From NCBI RefSeq assembly GCF_000026365.1, contig NC_012992.1, forward strand, positions 124,001-188,000: 64,000 bases of DNA. Reading direction: 5' to 3'. The stretch is from Zygosaccharomyces rouxii. Its lineage: Eukaryota; Ascomycota; Saccharomycetes; Saccharomycetales; Saccharomycetaceae. The number at the start of each line of letters is the position of its first letter. The first letter of the stretch is position 1. This document shows, in pieces, positions 57,604-64,000 of the stretch. The position numbers and the translations under genes were made by a program. The notes beneath the pieces were generated by a model. That model was given only the letters and a program-made list of their open reading frames with translations, was not told where the DNA came from and made no database searches.

Positions 57604-60327
57604 CTACCTCTTCCATGCCAGCAATTTAACCAAATCCTCAGGTGTGCAAGCCATGCTAAAGAATGAATGATGCAAAAGCTCTTCTGTGGACGCCCTATAT
57701 TTGACATCAACACAAAGACAAACACTTAAAAATCTTTTGATCTCTAGGGATAGTCTTTCAGGAGATCTTAATTTTGGCGTACCATTGGTAGCGATCAAAT
57801 AGAGAGCTTTCAATGGATCTTCGTTTAAATATGGTGGTTCGCCTTCTAACATTTCGATTGTCATGATACCCATAGACCAGACATCGACTTTTTCATCGTA
57901 TTCCCTCTGCTTGACGACTTCAGGTGCCATCCAATAAGGTGTTCCTACCATAGTAGCTCTTTTACTCTTTTTATCCGTTAATTTAGCACAGAAACCAAAA
58001 TCAGTGATCTTTACACGCGCTCTTGTATCCAATAGAACGTTATCTGACTTAATGTCTCTGTGAATGATATTTCTATCGTGCAAAAATTTCAAACCTTGAC
58101 AAGTCTCTCTGACGATATAAGCGATCTGAGGTTCCGTCAAAGGCGAATGGTTGGATTCCATGGCAGCGCTGTTTTCAATAATATCCGTTAGAGATCCACC
58201 TTCCATATATTCCATAATGACCCACAAATCATCGTCAGTCTTTAAATAAGCTTCCAAAAAGTTCACAATATTCTTATGGCGGGAGTCCTTCATGACTATA
58301 ATTTCATTAACAATCAATTCTTTACGAGGTTGTTTGGAAAGAATCATCTGCTTAATAGCCACTTTGTCACCTATTTGAGGAGGATCTAAATTGGTAACAT
58401 CTTCAGGAGGATGAGGTAATAATTGTGCACGTTTAGCCAAGTATACGGATCCACTTGCACCTTGACCTGCCTTTTCTACCATATCGAAAAATGAAGAAGG
58501 ATCGGTATCAAGGGTAACACTCCTCAATTTCGACATTATTTCAGCATTGGACATGGTAGGCTTATTCTGTTTTCTAGGTTTCGTAACACCAACATCCTTA
58601 TTTGTAGCATCAACCTGAGGTTTCTTTGGAGCTTGTCTTTGAGGTTGAGGAACATTCGGAAGTGGTTGCTGCTGCTGCTGTTGTTTACCTGGTGAAGGTT
58701 TGGCACCCATAGGGCCCGATGATTGCTGAGCGACCGGGTCATTGGTATTAACCTTGACATTTACCTGAGGTGCAGAATGATTGTTGGTAGCGGTGGCAGC
58801 AGCTGCTGCTGCGGCAGCTACAGGTGGACGGGGAGCAGCACGCTGTGGACGTAGCCTTGGCGGCATGTTAACGTTTTTGTCAACATGGCCACCTTGGGGT
58901 GAAGCTCTAGGTAAATTGGGTTGGCCATTAACCGTGGATCCACCACCGTTCATTTGTTTGGCATATGGATTCATCATATTATGATGTGGTCTATAGCCAT
59001 TCATTTCAGGTGGAGAAGCATGCTGTTGATGAGGGATAAATTGATGTTTAGGGTAAAACTGCTGTTGTGGTGGTGGTGGTGGTGGTGGTGGTAGATTTCT
59101 TGGCATACCACGAGGGAAACCTCCGTTTGTGGGTGAAGGCATGGGCCTCATTGGTTGCATCTTCATTTGGTGCTGTGGATGATTCATAGTTTGTATTGGA
59201 GTAACTTTAACGGGAGTGACATTAGGTTTTATAGATTGATTACCGGGCCCCATAGTCACATTAGCTCCTTTACTATTAGGAGGAGTAGGAGGCTGTCGCT
59301 GAGGTATGAGGCCAGTCGAACTAGAAGATTGATGTGCCTGCTGTTGTAATTGTTGATGTTTCCCATTAATACTGTTTGATTTCAATGAGTCTGAACTACC
59401 ACTACTACCAGGACTATGAGAACTATTGCTCGAGGGGCCACTGGGTATCTTATTATTCTTATTATTCTTATTATTATTGCTATTACTATTAATACTGTTG
59501 TTGGTGTTCAAAGAAGTTTGAGAGGCATTCTGATGAGATGCCAGATTTGTACTACTCTCATTTTTATCTGAGATTCCATTATACTCCTGGTAAAATTGTA
59601 GAACTTGGATCACCGCTGCCGAATCATTATTCCAGTCTTCACCTGTAATTCTGGAATGTTTTAACAGTTTTTCCCAATTGGAAGGCATTCCTACAAAACT
59701 ACCAGTTTCTGGATCAAAACCAACGTGAACTTTATGCGTAAAGTTTGTAGGTGAGGAAACACCACTCAATAGGGGGCATTTGGCAAAGATTGCATCTAAC
59801 CAACTGTGAAGTTCTTGCTCAGTCTTTGTAGCGATATATATTGATTTTTTGGAGCCTGGATCCAGTCCACCTCCTGATCCTCCAGAACCAGCGGATGAAA
59901 TAGAATTGGAAGACATTCTATCGGTAGAACGAACTATCTCAAAACAGTTTTGTTTCAAAAGGGTACGTGACACGCTAACAATACCTGTCAATGGTATTTG
60001 AAGAACTGGATCTTCATTAACTTTATCATTTTTGTAAAGTGCCAAATATGAATCATTCAAAACTAAAAATCTCTTCTGCCATAAGAACGACAATAACCCA
60101 TCATCCTTATATGATATCCAGCCTGTTCTCTTTTTGAAATTCATCGTAGTTTGAGAAATCGATTTGTTATTGCTACCGTCACGATTCAAGTCTAACTGGT
60201 TTAAAAACTTGGTAATAGGTTTTGTTTGGTTGAATCCACCACCTCCTGAACCTGGTGGTCGCGGAGCAGGTCCTATATTCTGAAAATCGTTGTCTGAAAT
60301 TTTATTTGCAGCTGCTGATAGCGACAT
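57604..60327 (-). CDS. CLA4: Cla4/Skm1-type p21-activated kinase (PAK)
   Basis: Encodes 907 residues (Cla4 842, Skm1 655). A PH domain (about 70-185) begins RTGWISYKDDGLLSFLWQKR. A CRIB domain (about 195-235) has SSPTNFTHKVHVGFDPETGSF for Cdc42 binding. A long low-complexity linker carries Asn, Ser, Gln, Ala and Pro runs (polyPro near 412-420). The kinase domain (about 610-890) has GQGASGSVY, VAIKQM, HRDIKSDN, DFG and GTPYWMAPE. It acts in bud emergence, septin assembly and mitotic exit. One gene represents the CLA4 (YNL298W) and SKM1 (YOL113W) pair; length and PH-CRIB-kinase architecture fit Cla4 better. Confidence 0.96.
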   Translation of the reverse strand: MSLSAAANKISDNDFQNIGPAPRPPGSGGGGFNQTKPITKFLNQLDLNRDGSNNKSISQTTMNFKKRTGWISYKDDGLLSFLWQKRFLVLNDSYLALYKNDKVNEDPVLQIPLTGIVSVSRTLLKQNCFEIVRSTDRMSSNSISSAGSGGSGGGLDPGSKKSIYIATKTEQELHSWLDAIFAKCPLLSGVSSPTNFTHKVHVGFDPETGSFVGMPSNWEKLLKHSRITGEDWNNDSAAVIQVLQFYQEYNGISDKNESSTNLASHQNASQTSLNTNNSINSNSNNNKNNKNNKIPSGPSSNSSHSPGSSGSSDSLKSNSINGKHQQLQQQAHQSSSSTGLIPQRQPPTPPNSKGANVTMGPGNQSIKPNVTPVKVTPIQTMNHPQHQMKMQPMRPMPSPTNGGFPRGMPRNLPPPPPPPPQQQFYPKHQFIPHQQHASPPEMNGYRPHHNMMNPYAKQMNGGGSTVNGQPNLPRASPQGGHVDKNVNMPPRLRPQRAAPRPPVAAAAAAAATATNNHSAPQVNVKVNTNDPVAQQSSGPMGAKPSPGKQQQQQQPLPNVPQPQRQAPKKPQVDATNKDVGVTKPRKQNKPTMSNAEIMSKLRSVTLDTDPSSFFDMVEKAGQGASGSVYLAKRAQLLPHPPEDVTNLDPPQIGDKVAIKQMILSKQPRKELIVNEIIVMKDSRHKNIVNFLEAYLKTDDDLWVIMEYMEGGSLTDIIENSAAMESNHSPLTEPQIAYIVRETCQGLKFLHDRNIIHRDIKSDNVLLDTRARVKITDFGFCAKLTDKKSKRATMVGTPYWMAPEVVKQREYDEKVDVWSMGIMTIEMLEGEPPYLNEDPLKALYLIATNGTPKLRSPERLSLEIKRFLSVCLCVDVKYRASTEELLHHSFFSMACTPEDLVKLLAWKR

Positions 60328-62009
60328 GACCTTCTTATTTTGTATTCCTTACACCAACCGTTTTATTCTATATTCCTTCCCGAACGCTTTCGTGAAGTTC
60401 CTTGTTGCTGATGGTAAAAGTAACAATAACAATACGTGATTGTAGTGATTCTGTTATCGTTCTTGTACTTGGTACTAAAGTAACTTCAATTCTACTTGCA
60501 AAATGCTTAATTTTCAATGATGATTTTCTTCTATTACAACGAGTACTACTGCTTCTCAAACGAAGATGAAGCGTAGTTTGTTTTACTTTAGTTACTGAAA
60601 GGTTTAGTTGATATGTGTAACGATAAGTTCAATTAGTATCAACACACGACACACGACACACAATCTAGTTTCTCGACAGCAACCCTCTCGTCAGAGTAAG
60701 GAAAAAAAAAAAGAAAATGAAGAGAATTCAAATGTGCGTAAACCGTATGGCTTTCACAACACTTTTTTTTTTTTTTTTTTTCTTTTCATTCTTCTCACTT
60801 TCGTTTCACAATTGTTATAGAGCATTGTTTTCCCCAAGAAGAAGCTTTAAGATCGCCACGGGAAAATGAATTTGCCTTTTTCAGACTCCTAAAACGCGAA
60901 AAAGAGAAGAATTAAACGGGGGGTAAAAACACAACAGAAAAAACACATCTTAGGAATTTTCAGGGCCTGGGGGTGCATAGAAATTAGAACTTAGTTTCAA
61001 GTCCAAAGCCCTAATGGGCGCTCTAGGAATAATACTTTAGAACTTATCCATGAGGGAGTATGTGCTCTGAATCCTACTTCACGCTTAGTATACCGACTTT
61101 AGCCCTGAGGCAAACCCAACGCACGGAGGTCTGTCGTTGATGGAGAAGAACACATTGAAGAGTCAAGTGAATTACTCTTGTTCACGTTAGTATTCGTATT
61201 AGGAGCAGGGAACAGGAGGTTATTATAGGAATTCTTGGTGTTAAACAGATTTGTTCGTACGCGCTAAGAATACTGTTCTTGGCACTCGGAAGACATCTCT
61301 ATCATTTGAAATTGAAGGCTCTCTCAAATCACTTACCCTGGTAATTTAACATTAACTGGTCAAAAAAGCCTAGTGTCAATCTCATCAATTCGATATTTCA
61401 GCGATAAAACGTCTCTTGAGCGTTCCCTAATATCTCAGACTTTTCATTCACTATTTAACCTTGTTTAAAAGTGATAAGCAGAAGTTCAAGTATATTTTTG
61501 CCACTCTGCTCCCTTAAAAAAATCTGCCGCCGAGTCATGGCGCCTGTTGCCGCCGAGCGCTAATCTTCAACCCGACGGCTAATACAAAGAGCTAAAGGTG
61601 GAGCTCCTTAGGATGTCGGAAACTCTACCATTATCAATGATAAACCCTAAAGAAGCCCTGGTAAACAGATTTTGTTATCAACTAGCTTAAGTCACGTGCA
61701 ATGATACACATATTACCCATGATGACGACTCTAAAGGTGTGGTAAAATCATAAGAACTCGAATCTAACTGCTGGCGGTTATGGGGATTTTTTTGCTGTTA
61801 TTGCCTGGTTTTTATTGTTTATTTTCTTCTATTATTTACCTTGGCGTCAGTGTGTCACCAGTCAGTTAGACCCGAATTAGTAAAATTATCAGATAACCCA
61901 ATTAATTTATTCAAAGGAATAAAATCTTCTGTTGAGGGATATGGGATATAGTAGTAATTCATTGAAAGAGTGGAATATAGTAAAAATAAAAAAATAAAAA
62001 AAAATTGTT
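60328..62009. other. Long noncoding region upstream of CLA4
   Basis: A 1.7-kb region with no convincing gene. It contains the CLA4 promoter, a short ACACGAC tandem repeat at about 60643-60662, a 19-nt T run (60763-60781), two TGCCGCCGAG copies (61525 and 61548) and a GTCACGTGC site at 61691-61699. Short ORFs at 60368-60559 and 60608-60820 lack protein-like features. Confidence 0.45.
61525..61557 (+). promoter_or_regulatory. Two URS1-like direct repeats
   Basis: TGCCGCCGAG occurs at 61525-61534 and again at 61548-61557. Each contains the Ume6 core GCCGCCGA; the second matches the TAGCCGCCGA decamer at 9 of 10 positions as TTGCCGCCGA. They lie about 0.5 kb before the decayed coiled-coil gene and about 1.2 kb from CLA4. 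Confidence 0.45.
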
Positions 62010-63058
62010 TTCGTGGGATCAACTACTAATTATTGTTTGTCTTTTGTTCCTCAATCTATGGTTCATATGTGATCGAGGAAATGCAATTATCCAATTCATT
62101 CCGTATCTTCAGACTTGCTTCTTCAAATAAGCGGCTCTTCTACACCACGTACATCCTCATCTTCCCTATATACTGGAAATATTTCAGGCTCTACTGCTCT
62201 TGCAAGGGCTAACGCTTTATTAGCTGATCGTGAATCCCCCAGTGAAAAAAAAAAAGGCTGACTTTATGCTCGAAGAAATTTGCTATGGTATTACGCTTAA
62301 ATGCTTCGAACTATTTGACATTCCAGTGGAAACTCCGGGCACTGCTAAACCCTTTGGAAATTTCAAAATGTTAACAACACAACTCGATCAATAACTTTCC
62401 AATGAAACAGTTGGACTCAACAGCGGTAATGCATTGAAATCAGATCAATCACGAGGAGTACAACGGCGGGGGAGAATGTTTGTCGAATTAAAGCTGGGAA
62501 GGCATGAGACAGTTATCGAAAACATGAGGTTAGAATCGAAAGTTGATGGAATGCGTTTCAAGATAGACGATGAAGCACTTCAAAAGGAAAATTCTGACTT
62601 TCTAGAACAAATCAGAAAAGCATAATCGACCAAAGCTCTCTGGAAAAAAAAAAATGTTTGGCTATAAATGAAAAGGATCTCGTTACCACGAACGAAATAT
62701 TAAACTTCATCAATACAGAACTTATGTCTGAATGAGAACTATGCCAGAAGGTTAGAACAGCAGCGTGATAACTTCAAAGAATCGAAGAGGATCTAAGGAC
62801 TTGAAAAATCTACATGAATTGGAGATTAAAAAGATAAGTAATAAGTACGGATGAACAATTTCGAACTTGGAAAGATGGGGAAATATGTACGATGAACCTT
62901 ATCTGTATTTGTCGGAATAAACTCATGAGGATGTTTTGCAAATGAATCATTATGCAGAACAATTGTAACAGTTGCGAATTGTTAAGGATCGGCATCAAAT
63001 GGAAATCCACGGTTTACAACAGCAAGAGATGTTACGTCCCGAGGATGTAGACATTTAG
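62010..63058 (+). pseudogene. Decayed coiled-coil protein gene
   Basis: Consecutive coding-like segments switch frame and carry stops. Frame offset 0 covers 62010-62258, with a TGA at 62070 and a Ser-rich stretch ending GSTALARANALLADRESPSE. Offset 1 covers 62257-62625 with a TAA at 62392, including ENMRLESKVDGMRFKIDDEA. Offset 0 covers 62655-62735 (INEKDLVTTNEILNFINTEL). Offset 1 covers 62737-62796 (NYARRLEQQRDNFKESKR). Offset 2 covers 62798-63058 with stops at 62852, 62918 and 62966 (DLKNLHELEIKKISNKYG, then RIVKDRHQMEIHGLQQQEM). Two frame changes coincide with 11-A runs (62245-62255 and 62644-62654). The composition is that of a heptad-rich coiled coil of about 330 codons. Parent gene not identified; the segment NYCLSFVPQSMV upstream faintly recalls the end of a CAP-Gly domain (weak inference). 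Confidence 0.75.
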
Positions 63059-63439
63059 AGATAACTTAATTAAAATGTAGTCTTTCTGCTCCAACAAATA
63101 CAATTGCATTTTTAGAATGGGCTAACCAGGTATTTGCTAAAAAAAAAACCCCATGATTAGCAAACCAAATTAATTAACTTGCAGATACAACATAACAAAT
63201 TAACTTCAATGTTCAATAGCAAAACTATTCAATTGCTTAGAGTTGACAAAAGACTACAACATATAGATACTCCGACATCTGGTGTCTATTCTTCCTCGGA
63301 AGTAGGTAACGGTAATAAGATATTTTATCTTCGGTTCGAGGTCGTGATAATGATGACGTCGATCGCGGTTCGGAGTTTTCAATGTTCAGTAAAAGAAAAT
63401 CTGAAATATAACATAATTTAACAGAATTGAGAAAGTTCC
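63059..63439. other. Spacer between the relic and PTH4
   Basis: A 381-bp spacer. An 80-codon ORF at 63179-63421 (TTG/CTG-type or ATG internal starts) has no recognisable features and may be further relic sequence. The PTH4 promoter must lie here. Confidence 0.35.
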
Positions 63440-63949
63440 ATGATGCAGCATGTTTGGAAAAGGTTGCTCAGTAGTAAAATCGAACCCGCATTACAATCTG
63501 CTAGCAAATGGGTTGAACAACTAGACTTACGTAAAGTTCCAGTAAATTTATTTGCCGTTAGGTTTGACAGAGCAAGTGGACCAGGTGGTCAAAATGTTAA
63601 TAAAGTGAACAGTAAATGCACTTTAATGCTCTACAATTTTTCTAATTGCAGTTGGTTACCGCAGGAGGTTCGTAGCCAGATTTTACAAAAATCTAGATAC
63701 TATGCACGTAGTAGTGATTCGATCGTTATACAAGCGAGTGAATCAAGATCAAGGGAATCTAACAAAAAATTAGCACTTGAAAAATTTGTCAATCACATTA
63801 AAGAAGTATGTTGGTTCCCCAAGCCTACAGAAGATACCACAATTGCTAAGTGGGATCAAATCAAACGTAGTTCACACGAGAAACGATTAAATAATAAGAA
63901 GATGCATAGTGATAAGAAGAAATTACGTAAAAGTAAAGATTTCTTTTAG
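63440..63949 (+). CDS. PTH4: Pth4, ICT1/ArfB-type codon-independent peptidyl-tRNA hydrolase
   Basis: Encodes 169 residues. The class-I release-factor catalytic domain has the GGQ motif in FDRASGPGGQNVNKVNSKC (about residues 48-66), followed by the ICT1-like WLPQEVRSQILQKSRYYAR segment. The C-terminal tail is very basic (KRLNNKKMHSDKKKLRKSK), as used by ArfB/ICT1 to enter the empty mRNA channel of stalled ribosomes. The N-terminus MMQHVWKRLLSSKIEPALQ suggests mitochondrial import. GGQNVNKVNSK is the ICT1 form rather than the MTRFR/Rso55 form. S. cerevisiae PTH4 (YOL114C) is divergent from SKM1 (YOL113W), exactly the CLA4-PTH4 arrangement here. S. cerevisiae Pth4 is about 202 aa, so this is slightly shorter. 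Confidence 0.88.
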   Translation: MMQHVWKRLLSSKIEPALQSASKWVEQLDLRKVPVNLFAVRFDRASGPGGQNVNKVNSKCTLMLYNFSNCSWLPQEVRSQILQKSRYYARSSDSIVIQASESRSRESNKKLALEKFVNHIKEVCWFPKPTEDTTIAKWDQIKRSSHEKRLNNKKMHSDKKKLRKSKDFF

Positions 63950-64000
63950 TGTACACTTTTTTTTTATCCTCACCGATAATACAGACTGTTTTTGCTTGTT
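63950..64000. other. 3' flank of PTH4 to window end
   Basis: A T-rich tract follows the stop codon, consistent with a 3' end. Nothing else is visible before the window ends. Confidence 0.3.

Noticed and set aside
59060..59100. Proline-codon repeat (GGT on the plus strand) as a noncoding microsatellite
   Set aside because: It is in frame in CLA4 and encodes a poly-proline linker segment.
62081..62150. ATG at 62081 opening a mitochondrial-presequence-like peptide (MQLSNSFRIFRLASS)
   Set aside because: This frame ends after about 36 codons and competes with the longer coding-like frame that continues into the relic; likely a chance overlap.
63179..63421. 80-codon ORF just upstream of PTH4
   Set aside because: No recognisable features; it lies in the PTH4 promoter and beside the relic, so it may be noise or residual pseudogene sequence.

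Overview
This 64 kb window is nuclear DNA of a budding yeast of the family Saccharomycetaceae. The genes are compact and almost all intronless. Two tRNA genes closely match Saccharomyces cerevisiae tRNAs, and nearly every protein is recognisable as an S. cerevisiae orthologue. Gene order points to a lineage that did not go through the whole-genome duplication (WGD): single-copy genes interleave members of two or more S. cerevisiae chromosomal tracks, and there is one EMP70/TMN2, one MSB3/MSB4 and one CLA4/SKM1. A Zygosaccharomyces/Torulaspora-type species is my best guess from base composition and protein similarity, but this is inference.

Block A (1-38.3 kb) reads CSF1 (5'-truncated by the window edge), SMC4, ARP6, tRNA-Thr, an FGGY carbohydrate kinase (YDR109C type), RAX2, TRS85, EMP70/TMN2, tRNA-Ile, SLO1, an ISC10/SRL2-position gene, TMS1, DMC1, SPO71, STE5, PDA1. 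It merges S. cerevisiae YLR082-087 (chr XII), YDR103-109 (chr IV) and YER178-180 (chr V), and all relative orientations agree. Several of these genes act in mating or meiosis (STE5, DMC1, SPO71, possibly ISC10). Their upstream regions carry URS1-like (early meiotic) and MSE-like (middle sporulation) sites.

Block B (39.5-64 kb) reads a Pho85 cyclin (PCL1), a possible small ORF, RFC3, MID1, PUS4, SHR5 (with a 3'-terminal intron), GET5/MDY2, MSB3, RIM21, MRX6, MON2, CLA4, a decayed coiled-coil gene, PTH4. It merges YNL289-298 with YOL110-114. The 38.3-39.5 kb spacer is the junction between the two blocks and holds short nested inverted repeats but no gene I can recognise.

The main unexpected observations are four. 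(1) A 71-nt intron with perfect GTATGT and TACTAAC signals lies near the 3' end of the SHR5/ERF4 gene; splicing restores the conserved C-terminus. (2) A coiled-coil pseudogene of about 1 kb (62.0-63.06 kb), broken by frameshifts and stops, sits between CLA4 and PTH4 with two URS1-like repeats upstream. (3) A perfect URS1 decamer lies upstream of STE5. (4) An MSE match lies upstream of the ISC10/SRL2-position gene. No transposon, LTR, CRISPR, centromere or viral sequence was recognised.
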